Part shown: positions 22,300-32,245 of the stretch, piece after piece
Numbering within the stretch: the first letter of the stretch is position 1
Layout: each line of letters opens with the position of its first letter
NCBI GenBank assembly: GCA_964440115.1
Contig: CAYTPV010000001.1
Coordinates: 248,001 to 312,000 of the forward strand
Direction: 5' to 3'
Source of the DNA: JAEWWD01 sp964440115
Lineage (GTDB): Bacteria; Bacillota; Clostridia; Christensenellales; CAG-138
DNA: 64,000 bases
Translations under genes and position numbers: made by a program
Notes under the pieces: generated by a model
Database searches by the model: none
Told to the model about the DNA's origin: nothing
Seen by the model: only the letters and a program-made list of their open reading frames with translations

Positions 22300-24825
22300 A
22301 TGGAAACATTTTGGAGCCGCACCGCACAGGAAATGCTGCAGCTGCTGCAGGCAGATGAAAGCGGCTTATCAGCCGCCGCCGCACAAACACGCCTGAATGC
22401 CCATAAACAAGCCGGGACAAAAAAATCGCAGGGCCGCAGCGCCGCGACTTTGCTGTTATCTCAGTTTAAGAGTCCGGTCATACTGATATTGCTTCTGGCT
22501 ACGGGTATTTCCTTTTATGTAGGGGAAACTACGGACGCGTTCATTATTATTGCCATCATTCTCATCAGCGCCGTGCTGGGTTTTTACCAGGAATTCGGCG
22601 CGAGCAGGGCCGTAGCCAAACTGCTTGCCATGGTACAGGTCAAGACCACTGTATTGCGGGACGGCAAACAAACAATCATTCCCGTAAGCGATGCCGTACC
22701 CGGCGATATCTGCGTGCTCAAAGCAGGTGATGTTGTGCCCGGAGACTGCCGCATACTCAGCTGCGTCTCGGCAATGGCGGACGAATCTGCGCTGACGGGC
22801 GAATCTTATCCCGCAGAAAAAAACACGAATGTTCTCCCCGAGAATACGCCGCTCGCGGCCCGAACAAACTGCATTTGGATGGGCACGCATGTGATAAGCG
22901 GAACGCTGACGGCGCTTATCGTAAACACCGGCAAGGATACCCAGTTCGGGCAGCTTTCCGAACGCCTGCGCCTGCGACAGCCGGAAACGGAATTTGAGCG
23001 CGGTGTCAGGAAATTCGGCTCCATGCTGCTTGTCGTCACGCTGATATTGCTCAGCTTTATATTTGCGGCAAACATTATATTCCAAAAGCCGTTATTGGAC
23101 GCTTTCATGTTTTCTCTGGCGCTCGCGGTAGGGCTGACGCCGCAGCTGCTTCCCGCCATCATCAGCGTCAACCTTTCCCGCGGCGCAAAGGAAATGGCAA
23201 GCCTGCAGGTCATTGTCAAGCGTCTCTCCGCCATTGAGAACCTTGGCAGCATGAATGTGCTTTGTTCAGACAAAACAGGTACGCTGACGGACGGGATGGT
23301 AAAATTAAAAGATACGCTCAACACATCTGGGCAGCACAGCGATACAGTATTTTTGTATGCGTATCTCAACGCCAGCCTTCAATCCGGCTATCTGAACCCT
23401 ATTGACGAAGCGGTGCGCGCGCAGGCAGCGCCCGATACCACACGGTTTACGAAGATCGACGAGCAGCCGTACGACTTCATACGGAAAAGGCTGAGTATAC
23501 TGGTTCTTGAAAAAACGCAGGATACCGAGCGCCGTACGCTTATTGTAAAAGGTGCGTTCGATAAGGTGCTTTCTGTCTGCACAAACGTTGAAAGCGAAAA
23601 CGGGGACGTACTGCCGCTCACGCAGGAAAAAAGCGAAGAGCTCAAGGCGCTTTATCAATCATACAGTGCCCAAGGGTATCGGACGCTGGGAATAGCCGTC
23701 AAAACCTGCGCGCAAGACTGCCCAGTAGGCAGGGACAACGAAGCGGATATGGCATTTCTGGGTTTTTTGATACTCTACGATCCCCCGAAGCCCGGCATTG
23801 CGGAAACCATACAAAAACTGAACGCGCAGGGAATTCAGCTCAAAATCATAACCGGCGACAACCGCTACATTGCCAAGAGCGTCATGAATCAAATCGGTCT
23901 TGAGAATGCTGAACTCATGACAGGCGCACAGATTCGTGAAACCACCGATCTTGCGCTGATCCACCGGGCCGTGAATGCCACCGTATTTGCGGAAGTCGAA
24001 CCCAACCAAAAGGAACGCATTATACTCGCCCTCAAGAAAACGGGCAATGTTGTGGGATATATGGGAGACGGCATCAACGACGTATCCGCTCTGCACGACG
24101 CAGACGTGAGCATATCTGTTGACAGCGCTGTGGATGTGGCCAAAGAAGCCGCGGATATTGTGCTGCTGCAAAAAGACCTCGCCGTATTAAGCGCCGGTGT
24201 GAACGCAGGGCGGCGTACATTCGCCAACACCATGAAATATGTATTTATGGCCACCAGCGCGAACTTTGGCAATATGTTCAGCATGGCGGGCGCTTCGCTG
24301 TTTCTTCCTTTCCTGCCGCTGCTTCCAAAGCAGGTACTGCTCACGAATTTAATGACAGACTTCCCAGAAATGACGATTGCGGCCGACAATGTAGAGCCGG
24401 AAGCTGTAGAAAAGCCCCGCAAGTGGGATATTCAGTTTATACGCCGCTTTATGGTCACATTCGGGCTCATCAGTTCCGTATTTGATTACCTGACGTTTGG
24501 GGTACTGATGCTTCTCTCCCATTCCTCCGCGGAACAGTTTAGAACGGGATGGTTTGTGGAATCGGTCGCATCCGCGGCGCTGATCGTGTTGGTGCTAAGA
24601 AGCCGCAGGTCGCTGCTGCGGGCACGGCCGGGCAAGAGTCTTCTCATCTCGACATCGCTTGTGGTGCTCGCAGCCGTGCTGCTGCCTTACACGCCGATTG
24701 CAGCAGTATTGGGGTTTTCGGCGCTGCCCGTGCATTTTCTGCCAATCATAGCCGCAATCATATTGCTGTATATATTGGCAGCAGAAGCGGCCAAGCGGAT
24801 ATTTTACCGGCGCTACGGTCAATAG
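22300..24825 (+). CDS. mgtA: P-type ATPase, MgtA/MgtB-like (P3B)
   Basis: 841 residues from the ATG at 22300 with AAGGAG 8 bases upstream. The phosphorylated Asp324 lies in CSDKTGTLTDG; the TGES actuator motif appears as ALTGESYPAEK and the hinge as GDGINDVSALHDADV. The membrane motif LTPQLLPAIISVNLSRGAKEMA resembles the GLTPEMLPMI region of Mg2+-importing MgtA/MgtB more than Ca2+ or heavy-metal pumps. About ten membrane helices, with a long C-terminal block. Substrate Mg2+ is the best inference. Monocistronic; no Mg2+ riboswitch seen in the short upstream gap. Confidence 0.85.
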   Translation: METFWSRTAQEMLQLLQADESGLSAAAAQTRLNAHKQAGTKKSQGRSAATLLLSQFKSPVILILLLATGISFYVGETTDAFIIIAIILISAVLGFYQEFGASRAVAKLLAMVQVKTTVLRDGKQTIIPVSDAVPGDICVLKAGDVVPGDCRILSCVSAMADESALTGESYPAEKNTNVLPENTPLAARTNCIWMGTHVISGTLTALIVNTGKDTQFGQLSERLRLRQPETEFERGVRKFGSMLLVVTLILLSFIFAANIIFQKPLLDAFMFSLALAVGLTPQLLPAIISVNLSRGAKEMASLQVIVKRLSAIENLGSMNVLCSDKTGTLTDGMVKLKDTLNTSGQHSDTVFLYAYLNASLQSGYLNPIDEAVRAQAAPDTTRFTKIDEQPYDFIRKRLSILVLEKTQDTERRTLIVKGAFDKVLSVCTNVESENGDVLPLTQEKSEELKALYQSYSAQGYRTLGIAVKTCAQDCPVGRDNEADMAFLGFLILYDPPKPGIAETIQKLNAQGIQLKIITGDNRYIAKSVMNQIGLENAELMTGAQIRETTDLALIHRAVNATVFAEVEPNQKERIILALKKTGNVVGYMGDGINDVSALHDADVSISVDSAVDVAKEAADIVLLQKDLAVLSAGVNAGRRTFANTMKYVFMATSANFGNMFSMAGASLFLPFLPLLPKQVLLTNLMTDFPEMTIAADNVEPEAVEKPRKWDIQFIRRFMVTFGLISSVFDYLTFGVLMLLSHSSAEQFRTGWFVESVASAALIVLVLRSRRSLLRARPGKSLLISTSLVVLAAVLLPYTPIAAVLGFSALPVHFLPIIAAIILLYILAAEAAKRIFYRRYGQ

Positions 24826-24838
24826 AGTAGGTTATTGT

Positions 24839-24852
24839 TCGGTTATAACCGA
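24839..24852. promoter_or_regulatory. 14-bp perfect palindrome upstream of serA
   Basis: TCGGTTATAACCGA, exact dyad, 41 bases upstream of the serA promoter -35. No T-run follows, so an operator is more likely than a terminator. Regulator unknown. Confidence 0.4.
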
Positions 24853-24892
24853 CATTATCCATTCAAGTAGGGCTGGAATCGTCGTGAATTTC

Positions 24893-24921
24893 TTGCGTTC
24901 GCGCAAGCCGCACGCTATAAT
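24893..24921 (+). promoter_or_regulatory. Promoter of the serA operon
   Basis: -35 TTGCGT (24893-24898), 17-base spacer, -10 TATAAT (24916-24921). Leaves a leader of about 130 bases before serA; I see no known riboswitch or T-box in it. Confidence 0.7.
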
Positions 24922-25059
24922 AGAAATCGGCTATTCTTTGGGGGAAAGCATCCATATTCCACGCGAACGTGCATATTTATGCATAGAACGCCGCTGTAAA
25001 GTATTCTATACGCGTAGAAGCGCGCTATATAAATTTTTCAGGGAAAGGTATGGAGGGAT

Positions 25060-26226
25060 ATGCATCGTATATTAACCCTCAACGCCATATCGGATGCGAT
25101 TTATGAAGCGTTGAGCCCGGAACGGTATGTAGTGTCTGATCAGGAAGAAGACCCCGCCGCCATACTCGTTCGCAGCGCGGACTGCAGGGAACGCCCCATT
25201 AACCAAAGCCTCCTCGCGATCGCCCGCGCCGGGGCGGGTATCAACAACATTCCCATTGCGCAGTGCACCCAGGCAGGCGTGGCCGTGTTCAACACGCCGG
25301 GCGCAAACGCAAACGCCGTAAAAGAACTGGCGCTGTGCTGCATGCTTCTGGCGTCACGCAACGTTATGGAAGGCGTCGTGTGGGCAAACTCGCTGACCGG
25401 CAGCGATATTCCCCTGCAGGTAGAGCAGGGCAAACGAAAATTTGTGGGCGGCGAGCTTGCCGGCAAAACGCTCGCGGTAATCGGTCTGGGCGCGATCGGC
25501 GTTATGGTCGCCAACGACGCGCATGCTATCGGCATGCATGTCATAGGCTACGACCCGTTTATCTCTGTAGAGCATGCATGGGGATTATCGCGATCCATCC
25601 GGCGCGGCAATTCTCTGGAAGAAACGTTGCCGCACTGCGATTATGTCACCGTGCATATTCCTCTTATGGAGCAGACCCGCGGGTTCATCAACGCACGCAT
25701 GCTTTCGCTTATGAAACCCGGCGCCATGCTTTTAAACCTCGCCCGGGGCGAACTAGCGGATAACGCCGCTGTACTCGCCGCAGTCGATTCCGGCGCGATT
25801 TCGCGCTATATTACGGATTTCCCGGATGAAGGTCTCATTAACCATCCCGGCATTATCTGCGTGCCGCATCTGGGCGCGACAACGCCCGAAAGCGAAGAAA
25901 ACTGCGCTCGCATGGCAGCGCGGGAACTGCACGAATATCTCGCTTACGGCAATATCTGCAACAGCGTAAACCTGCCGCAATGCGTAATGGGTCCTTCCGG
26001 CGAACATCGAATCTGCGCGTTGCATCGAAACATCACGAACATGGTGGGGCAGATCACCGCCGTCATCGCTGCGGAAGACTGCAATATCGCCAACATGATT
26101 AATAAAAGCCGCGGGGATATCGCGTATACCATATTGGATCTGGACAATCCGCTGCCCGAGAACGCCATGCACCGCCTAAGTGAAATCAGCGGCATGATGC
26201 GCGTACGCGCCATGTGTCTCGAATAA
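25060..26226 (+). CDS. serA: D-3-phosphoglycerate dehydrogenase with ACT domain
   Basis: 388 residues. It oxidises 3-phosphoglycerate to 3-phosphohydroxypyruvate, the first step of serine synthesis. The nucleotide-binding loop is GLGAIGVMVA, followed by GYDPF; the catalytic Arg is in NLARGELADN and the catalytic His in VPHLGATTPESE. The last 80 residues, with HRNITNMVGQITAVIAAEDCNIANM, are an ACT domain that usually binds serine. GGAGGG precedes the ATG. Heads an operon with the DUF1015 gene and aspartate kinase. Confidence 0.94.
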   Translation: MHRILTLNAISDAIYEALSPERYVVSDQEEDPAAILVRSADCRERPINQSLLAIARAGAGINNIPIAQCTQAGVAVFNTPGANANAVKELALCCMLLASRNVMEGVVWANSLTGSDIPLQVEQGKRKFVGGELAGKTLAVIGLGAIGVMVANDAHAIGMHVIGYDPFISVEHAWGLSRSIRRGNSLEETLPHCDYVTVHIPLMEQTRGFINARMLSLMKPGAMLLNLARGELADNAAVLAAVDSGAISRYITDFPDEGLINHPGIICVPHLGATTPESEENCARMAARELHEYLAYGNICNSVNLPQCVMGPSGEHRICALHRNITNMVGQITAVIAAEDCNIANMINKSRGDIAYTILDLDNPLPENAMHRLSEISGMMRVRAMCLE

Positions 26227-26283
26227 GACAGAGGGAATCATCACAATGAAGTGCGTTTCCCGCGAGAAATCAGGAGGAATCAG

Positions 26284-27627
26284 ATGAACCGTTACACCAA
26301 TTCCATTGGCGTGCAAGTACCAGAAGTACTGCTGCCCCGCAAAGACGCGGATTTTTACAAATGGGCCGTGGTGGCCTGCGACCAGTACACGTCGCAGCCC
26401 GCCTATTGGGAAGAAGCCGCTTCCATTGCAGGCGAAGCGCCTTCCACGCTCAACCTCATACTGCCCGAAGCATATTTGGGCAAACCCGGCGAGGCAGAGC
26501 GCATTGTGCGTGTAAAAGAGACCATGCGTAAATACCTGGCCGATGGCGTGTTTGAGAAAAGGGAGCCCGGCTTCGTGTTTGTCCGCCGCAGCGCGGAAGG
26601 CAAAGAGCGCCTCGGTCTCGTCATGGCGCTGGACCTTGAACATTATGATTACAGCAAGGGCGCAAAAACACTGATCCGCGCGACCGAAGGCACCATCGTG
26701 GATCGCATACCGCCCCGTCTGCGCATTCGCGAAGGCGCGCCCATAGAGCTTCCGCATATACTCGTGCTCATCGACGACCCCGCACGCACCGTGATTGAAC
26801 CGCTTGCGGACAAGCTTTCCGATATGGAATTGCTTTATGATACCAATCTGATGCTAAACGGCGGTCATATTACCGGCCACCATGTCAGCAAGCCCGCTCT
26901 TATTGAGCAGGTACTCAATGCGCTTGCTGCGCTGACCGATGCAAAAGCGTTTGCACAGAAGTACGGTGAAGGCGCTGCGCCGTTGCTGTTCGCCATGGGC
27001 GACGGCAACCATTCCTTCGCTACGGCGAAAGCGGCTTGGGAAGCCATCAAACAAACACTTTCCGAGAGCGAGCGCGCAAACCATCCTGCCCGCTATGCGC
27101 TGGTCGAGATCGAAAATGTGCATGACGAAGGCATCGTATTCGAGCCCATCCACCGCGTGCTCTTCGGCGTGGACCCTGAAGCCGCCATCGTCGCGCTTAA
27201 AGCCCAGCTCGCGAGCCTGAACGGTTCGGCGGAACGCATACTCTGCGACAACCGCGAGCAAGTGAATGAACTGTTGAAAACCGTGTCTGACGGCGTACAT
27301 CTGCTGCCCTATTTCCATGGCGGCAAGTGCGGACTGTTCCGCGTAACTTCCCCCGCCCAGCAGTTGAGCGTTGGCACGCTGCAGACCGCTATCGACGCTA
27401 TGCTCAAGGAAATGCCCGGCAGCGAAGTGGATTATATCCACGGCGAGGACGTCGTGCTTGAGCTTTCCGGCCGCGCGGATGCGGTAGGCTTCCTGCTGCC
27501 CGCCATGAAGAAGAGCGAGCTGTTCCCCACCGTCGTGTTTGACGGCGCTCTGCCGCGCAAAACATTCTCCATGGGCGAAGCGAACGAGAAGAGATACTAT
27601 TTGGAGTGCAGAAAAATTTTACCATAA
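26284..27627 (+). CDS. DUF1015 family protein
   Basis: 447 residues from the ATG at 26284 (AGGAGG upstream). Matches the DUF1015 family by the N-terminal DFYKWAVVACDQYTSQPAYW, the central MGDGNHSFATAKAAWE and the C-terminal YIHGEDVVLEL blocks. Members are often encoded next to serA/serC in Firmicutes; a kinase or serine-related role has been suggested for relatives, but the function here is not assignable from sequence. Soluble, no signal peptide. Sits 57 bases after serA and 16 bases before aspartate kinase. Confidence 0.9.
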   Translation: MNRYTNSIGVQVPEVLLPRKDADFYKWAVVACDQYTSQPAYWEEAASIAGEAPSTLNLILPEAYLGKPGEAERIVRVKETMRKYLADGVFEKREPGFVFVRRSAEGKERLGLVMALDLEHYDYSKGAKTLIRATEGTIVDRIPPRLRIREGAPIELPHILVLIDDPARTVIEPLADKLSDMELLYDTNLMLNGGHITGHHVSKPALIEQVLNALAALTDAKAFAQKYGEGAAPLLFAMGDGNHSFATAKAAWEAIKQTLSESERANHPARYALVEIENVHDEGIVFEPIHRVLFGVDPEAAIVALKAQLASLNGSAERILCDNREQVNELLKTVSDGVHLLPYFHGGKCGLFRVTSPAQQLSVGTLQTAIDAMLKEMPGSEVDYIHGEDVVLELSGRADAVGFLLPAMKKSELFPTVVFDGALPRKTFSMGEANEKRYYLECRKILP

Positions 27628-27643
27628 ACGGAGGCCAGCAGGC

Positions 27644-28963
27644 ATGAAAGTCAAGGTTGCCAAGTTTGGCGGCAGCTCTCTCGCAGACGCCGCGCAGTTC
27701 CGCAAAGTAAAAGCCATTATGGACAGCGACGAGGCGCGTCTGTTTGCAGTGCCCTCCGCCCCAGGCAAGCGGACTTATACCGACAAAAAGGTCACGGATC
27801 TGCTTTACCGCTGCCAGTCACGCGCGGCGGCCGGGGATCATTTTGAGGAAGAATTCGACCTCATCGCGCAGCGCTATATCGACATCGCGCAGGAATTGAA
27901 CCTAAAGGTGGATATCCGCCCGCATCTGCAGACGGTATGGTCGGAGATTAAGCGCGGCGCTTCGCCGGATTACGCCGCCAGCCGTGGAGAATACCTCAAC
28001 GGACTGCTGCTTGCGGATTATTTGGGCTATGACTTTGTCGACGCCGCGGAAGTTATTAAATTTACGGCAGACAGCAAATTTGATTCTGAGCTTACGCAGC
28101 AGCTCATGCAGGAGCGAGTTGCGGGCAGGAAGCATGTAGTCGTGCCCGGATTTTACGGCGCTTTGCCGGATGGGAGCATCAAGGTGTTTCCTCGCGGCGG
28201 TTCGGATATCACCGGCGCAATCGTCGCGCGCGGCGTAAACGCAGACCTCTATGAAAACTGGACGGATGTTTCCGGCTTCATGATGGTAGATCCGCGCATC
28301 GTAAAAGATGCCGTACCCATCAAAATTGTCACGTATTCCGAACTGCGCGAGCTCGCGTACATGGGCGCTACCGTACTGCACGAGGATTCCATTTTCCCCG
28401 TGCGTCAGGCTTGCATTCCCATCAACGTGCGCAATACGAACGCCCCGGATGAAGAAGGCACCATGATCATCCCGGATAACGAAGGGCACGCGCTCGGCGG
28501 CAGGCTCACGGGCATTGCCGGTCGCTGCGGGTTCACCGTTATCGCCATCGCGAAGGACAACATGCACAACGAAGTCGGTTTCGGCTACCGCGTGCTGCAG
28601 GTGCTCAAAAACCACAATATTTCCTTCGAGCACATTCCCACCGGCATCGATACTATGTCCATAATCATCTCGGACTCACAGCTCGAAGGCAAACGCAACG
28701 CCGTAGTGGACGAGATCATGGCAACCTGCGAGCCTGACAGCGTGGAAGTGCACGACAACCTCGCGCTTATCGCCACAGTGGGCCGTGGAATGGTGCATTA
28801 TGTCGGCGTATCCGCGAAGCTGTTCGGCGCGCTGGCGCACGCGGGCGTGAACGTGCGCATGATCGACCAGGGTTCGAGCGAAATGAATATCATCGTGGGC
28901 GTGGAAAACGACGAATTCGAAATGGCCGTGCGCGCAATATTCGAGGCGTTCAAGAACGGCTAA
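27644..28963 (+). CDS. Aspartate kinase
   Basis: 439 residues. The N-terminal kinase domain has VKVAKFGGSSLAD (KFGGSS motif at 7-12), PRGGSDITGAIVA and the VSGFMMVDPRIV stretch; two C-terminal ACT domains include FGYRVLQVLKNHNISFEHIPTGIDTMSI and GVNVRMIDQGSSEMNIIVGV. It phosphorylates aspartate, the entry to lysine, threonine and methionine. The type resembles the long monofunctional lysC/yclM class. The next pathway genes (asd, dapB) are 12 kb downstream. Confidence 0.94.
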   Translation: MKVKVAKFGGSSLADAAQFRKVKAIMDSDEARLFAVPSAPGKRTYTDKKVTDLLYRCQSRAAAGDHFEEEFDLIAQRYIDIAQELNLKVDIRPHLQTVWSEIKRGASPDYAASRGEYLNGLLLADYLGYDFVDAAEVIKFTADSKFDSELTQQLMQERVAGRKHVVVPGFYGALPDGSIKVFPRGGSDITGAIVARGVNADLYENWTDVSGFMMVDPRIVKDAVPIKIVTYSELRELAYMGATVLHEDSIFPVRQACIPINVRNTNAPDEEGTMIIPDNEGHALGGRLTGIAGRCGFTVIAIAKDNMHNEVGFGYRVLQVLKNHNISFEHIPTGIDTMSIIISDSQLEGKRNAVVDEIMATCEPDSVEVHDNLALIATVGRGMVHYVGVSAKLFGALAHAGVNVRMIDQGSSEMNIIVGVENDEFEMAVRAIFEAFKNG

Positions 28964-28979
28964 GTCTAAAACAAACCTT

Positions 28980-29008
28980 AGCGCCCCCTCAAAAGAGGGG
29001 GCGCTTTA
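28980..29008. terminator. Terminator after aspartate kinase
   Basis: AGCGCCCCCTC-aaaa-GAGGGGGCGCT followed by TTATATT. Lies between two convergent genes. Confidence 0.85.
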
Positions 29009-29036
29009 TATTGACGGCAGTTTTTGCTTCACACAA

Positions 29037-29957
29037 TTATTTCTGTTCGGACAAATCCTGCATAACCGCGGATTTCGCTTGAGCCGAGCTGCGGACGAAA
29101 TTCTCTTTATAGAAAAGCAGCACACCCAAGAGTATAATGACGCCTCCCAATATGGTGGACCATCCCGGCACTTCATGCCCCAACACCACGCCCCATATGG
29201 TCGTTAAAAACGGTACGATAAACATATAATTGCTCACATACGATGTCTTTTCCGCTTTAGCAAGCGCGATCGTCCATGTCACATACGCTACGGCGCTGCT
29301 CAGTATGCCCATTATCCCGATGTATACATACGTAATCACGGGGGCTGCCATAAGCTGACCTATCGCCTCTGGGGAAAATACGCAAAGCAGCAGCGTGCCC
29401 GCAAAAATGCTGTAAATCGCTGTCTGCAGCGGCGTATATGTGCGTGTAAGCTTGCGCTGCAGCAGATTGTAACTGCTCAGCAGAAAGCTTCCCAGCGTCA
29501 GCCACAACACGCCCACATTGACTGAAAAACTGTCTCCGATAAGTAGCAGTACCACGATGCCCACAAATTCCACAACCACAGCCGCCCACTGGTATGCCTT
29601 GAGTTTTTCTTCGTAAAACACACGCGCGAGCACCGCAGTTACCACCGGCACGCTGGTAATCACAATACTGCCTGTGGCGGCGGTAACAAGCCCTGCACCC
29701 GTGTTAAACACGATCATGTACAAAAAAAATCCTGTACCACCAGCGGCAAAGAACCACGGAATATCTCTGAGCTTGGGCGGTCTTACTTTTTTTATTAGCG
29801 CAAATGGAATCAATACAACCGAGGCCACCGCATACCGTACAAATGCAAGAGTAAAGGGCGAAAAATAAGGCAGCGCCAGCTTGGTCAGCATGTAGGGCAG
29901 CGACCAGAACAGTATCGTTATACTGGCATAGACATGGAAACTATCGTGACGCTTCAC
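29037..29957 (-). CDS. EamA/DMT-family transporter
   Basis: 306 residues from a GTG at 29957, chosen for GGAGGAT 6 bases upstream; an upstream reading to 30023 adds a basic stretch without homology. About ten membrane helices in two EamA repeats (about 5-140 and 150-290), with characteristic FVRYAVASVVLIPFAL and IAVAKAEKTSYVSN-like sequence (here IALAKAEKTSYVSN). Family members export amino acids or small metabolites; the substrate is unknown. Monocistronic. Confidence 0.9.
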   Translation of the reverse strand: MKRHDSFHVYASITILFWSLPYMLTKLALPYFSPFTLAFVRYAVASVVLIPFALIKKVRPPKLRDIPWFFAAGGTGFFLYMIVFNTGAGLVTAATGSIVITSVPVVTAVLARVFYEEKLKAYQWAAVVVEFVGIVVLLLIGDSFSVNVGVLWLTLGSFLLSSYNLLQRKLTRTYTPLQTAIYSIFAGTLLLCVFSPEAIGQLMAAPVITYVYIGIMGILSSAVAYVTWTIALAKAEKTSYVSNYMFIVPFLTTIWGVVLGHEVPGWSTILGGVIILLGVLLFYKENFVRSSAQAKSAVMQDLSEQK

Positions 29958-30194
29958 GGGCACATCCTCCGTTTGAAGAGAGGTGCCGCGGCGTCTCTCT
30001 TTTCTGCCTGCAATATATAGCAAGCAATATTATATCACAATGCGCAAGAGGCGCAATTTTCTTATTTTTTGCGTGAAAGCACATACATTCGGGTTTATCC
30101 TGTCACAACTTTTTCGCATGGTGTGATAAATCTCAAACTTGTTGGCAATACTTGCTGTACGATGGATTCTTTGGATGGGAAAGGAAGGAACACC

Positions 30195-31211
30195 ATGCCC
30201 TGGAGTTTTGGAAGTTTGTTCGGACTGGACGTTGGCATTGACCTCGGTACAGTCAATACTCTCATCGCCCGCCGTGATATGGGCATTATACTGCGTGAGC
30301 CGAGCGCCGTAGCGCTGGACCATGAAAAACGTATCGTTGCCATTGGCGACGACGCTGTGCGCATGTTAGGGCGCACGCCGGGAGCCGTACAGGTCGTACG
30401 CCCCCTTCAGGATGGCGTCGTAGCCGATTACCGGCTGTGCGAAGCCATGCTCAGGCATTTTCTGGAAAAGGCAATGGGCAAAGCAGCGCGCCGCGCGGGC
30501 GTACGCGCGGTATTATGCGTACCCGGCTGTGTAACGGATGTGGAAAAGCGCGCTCTGGAAGACGCAGCCCGCGGGGCAGGCGCCCGCGCGGCATTTTTAA
30601 TGGATGAGCCTGTCGCCGCCGCAATCGGCGCGGGACTGCCCGTGGAGGAGCCTGTTGGCAATCTGGTAGTGGATATCGGCGGCGGTACGACCGACGCAGC
30701 CGTGCTGGCGCTGGGCGGTGTAGTAACAAAAGCATCTGTCCGCGCGGGCGGCACGCATATCGACACTGCGATTATTCAGCACGTTCGCCAAACATATGGC
30801 ATGAACATAGGCTCCCGCACCGCGGAAGATATCAAACTGGCAATAGGCGCCGCACTGCCCAGTTCCACAAAAACCATGCAGGTCCGTGGCCGTGATATGA
30901 ACAGCGGCCTGCCCCGTACGCTGGATCTGACCGCCATGGAGGTATACCGGGCAATGCTGCCGCAGGTGGTGCAGATACTTTCCTGCGTACGTGAGGTGCT
31001 TTCGATGACACCGCCCGAGCTTGCCGCCGATATATACGACCGCGGCATGTGGCTGACGGGCGGCGGTGCGCTGCTCAATGGCCTGCCGGAGTTCTTTTCC
31101 TCGGAAACCGGCATCGCGGTGCACGTTGCTCCCGAACCGCTCGACTGTGTGGCGGAGGGTGCGCGCATTGCTGTGGAAAACCTGAATTACTACCGCAATC
31201 ATGCGGTCTAA
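30195..31211 (+). CDS. mreB: MreB-like actin homologue
   Basis: 338 residues from the ATG at 30195 (GGAAGGAACACC upstream). Actin/Hsp70-type ATPase motifs are clear: phosphate-1 FGLDVGIDLGTVNTLI, phosphate-2 NLVVDIGGGTTDAAVLAL, adenosine GMWLTGGGALLNGLPEFF. MreB filaments guide cell-wall elongation. It precedes mreC-mreD-PBP2 but is separated from them by a terminator and a new promoter. Ordinary MreB has SGIEEV-like and EPxAAAIGAGL motifs; the latter is present. Could equally be Mbl or MreBH. Confidence 0.92.
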   Translation: MPWSFGSLFGLDVGIDLGTVNTLIARRDMGIILREPSAVALDHEKRIVAIGDDAVRMLGRTPGAVQVVRPLQDGVVADYRLCEAMLRHFLEKAMGKAARRAGVRAVLCVPGCVTDVEKRALEDAARGAGARAAFLMDEPVAAAIGAGLPVEEPVGNLVVDIGGGTTDAAVLALGGVVTKASVRAGGTHIDTAIIQHVRQTYGMNIGSRTAEDIKLAIGAALPSSTKTMQVRGRDMNSGLPRTLDLTAMEVYRAMLPQVVQILSCVREVLSMTPPELAADIYDRGMWLTGGGALLNGLPEFFSSETGIAVHVAPEPLDCVAEGARIAVENLNYYRNHAV

Positions 31212-31239
31212 TGAATGGTATCGCATAAATGGCATCATC

Positions 31240-31276
31240 GCCGTGCGGGTAAGCGCTTGCTCCCGCACGGCGTTTT
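31240..31276 (+). terminator. Terminator after the mreB-like gene
   Basis: GCCGTGCGGG and CCCGCACGGC pair, followed by GTTTTT. Separates the mreB-like gene from mreC. Confidence 0.85.
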
Positions 31277-31323
31277 TGCTGTAAACGGATTATGTCTTGC
31301 CTGTAAACCTTTCATTGCCTGTG

Positions 31324-31351
31324 TTGCGGTGAATTCGGCGTATGCTATAAT
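31324..31351 (+). promoter_or_regulatory. Promoter of mreC-mreD-PBP2
   Basis: -35 TTGCGG (31324-31329), 16-base spacer, -10 TATAAT (31346-31351), 45 bases before mreC. Confidence 0.65.
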
Positions 31352-31396
31352 AGGTAGGATTAAGTCTATCCATTACAGGCGTGCGGAGACGTAAAG

Positions 31397-32245
31397 ATGC
31401 GCAATCTGCTCAAAAACAGACCGTTATTTATAGCGCTTGTGGCCGTCGTGCTGCTTGCGTTATTGGCGTTGCTGTCTTCCGGCGACCGAACCCTTACATT
31501 CTTTGAAAGCGCGACGGGCTCCGTGCTGCAGCCGGTGCAGAGCTTTGCTTCGCGCGCATCCGATTCCATCATATCGTTCGTCGAGAGCATATTCAACACG
31601 ACGGATGCGGATCTTGAAAACCAGCAGCTTAAGGTATATGTTTCCCAGCTCGAACAGGGCCTGAACGAAATGGAATCGATTAGGGCTGAGAATGAGCGTC
31701 TGAAGGCGCTGCTGGCCTTTGCGCAGGGCACGCCGGATCTCAAGTATGTTTCCGGTTCGGTGATCGGCCGCAGTCAGGGTATTTGGTTCGATACGTTCAC
31801 CATCAACGTTGGCCGCAGTCAGGGTGTGGACAAAAACATGCCCGTTGTCAACGCAAACGGGCTGGTCGGCCGGGTCAGCGAAGTCGGCGCAACATGGTGC
31901 AAGGTGGTCGCGCTCATCGATTCAAGCACCAATGTCAGCGTAATGGTGGAACGCACGCGTGACAACGGTATGATAAGGGGTTTACTGCAGACGGGCGGCA
32001 GTTCCTCCGATGCTCTGGAACTGTATTATCTGCCCACGGAAAGCGACCTTGTTCCCGGCGATAAAATCGTGACTTCGGGCATCGGCGGCATGTATCCCAA
32101 AGGACTCGTGGTTGGCAAGGTTTCCGAGGTCAGCCGTTCCACGCAAAGCGACAGCAACGCGGTTGTAAAGCCTTCCGTCGATTTCAGGCATATCGAAGAA
32201 GTAATGGTCGTGGTGGGCATGCCCACCCAGGAGGAGGGCTCGTGA
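31397..32245 (+). CDS. mreC: Rod shape-determining protein MreC
   Basis: 282 residues. One N-terminal membrane helix (LFIALVAVVLLALLALLSS), a coiled coil (about 70-105, LENQQLKVYVSQLEQGLNEME) and then the two beta-barrel domains with GLVGRVSEVGATWCKVVALIDSS and the VTSGIGGMYPKGLVVGKV motif typical of MreC. It links MreB to the periplasmic/cell-wall synthases. GTGA overlap with mreD shows translational coupling. Confidence 0.94.
   Translation: MRNLLKNRPLFIALVAVVLLALLALLSSGDRTLTFFESATGSVLQPVQSFASRASDSIISFVESIFNTTDADLENQQLKVYVSQLEQGLNEMESIRAENERLKALLAFAQGTPDLKYVSGSVIGRSQGIWFDTFTINVGRSQGVDKNMPVVNANGLVGRVSEVGATWCKVVALIDSSTNVSVMVERTRDNGMIRGLLQTGGSSSDALELYYLPTESDLVPGDKIVTSGIGGMYPKGLVVGKVSEVSRSTQSDSNAVVKPSVDFRHIEEVMVVVGMPTQEEGS

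Noticed and set aside
24930..25059. T-box or known riboswitch in the serA leader
   Set aside because: The leader lacks the conserved T-box and riboswitch words; only weak hairpins are visible.
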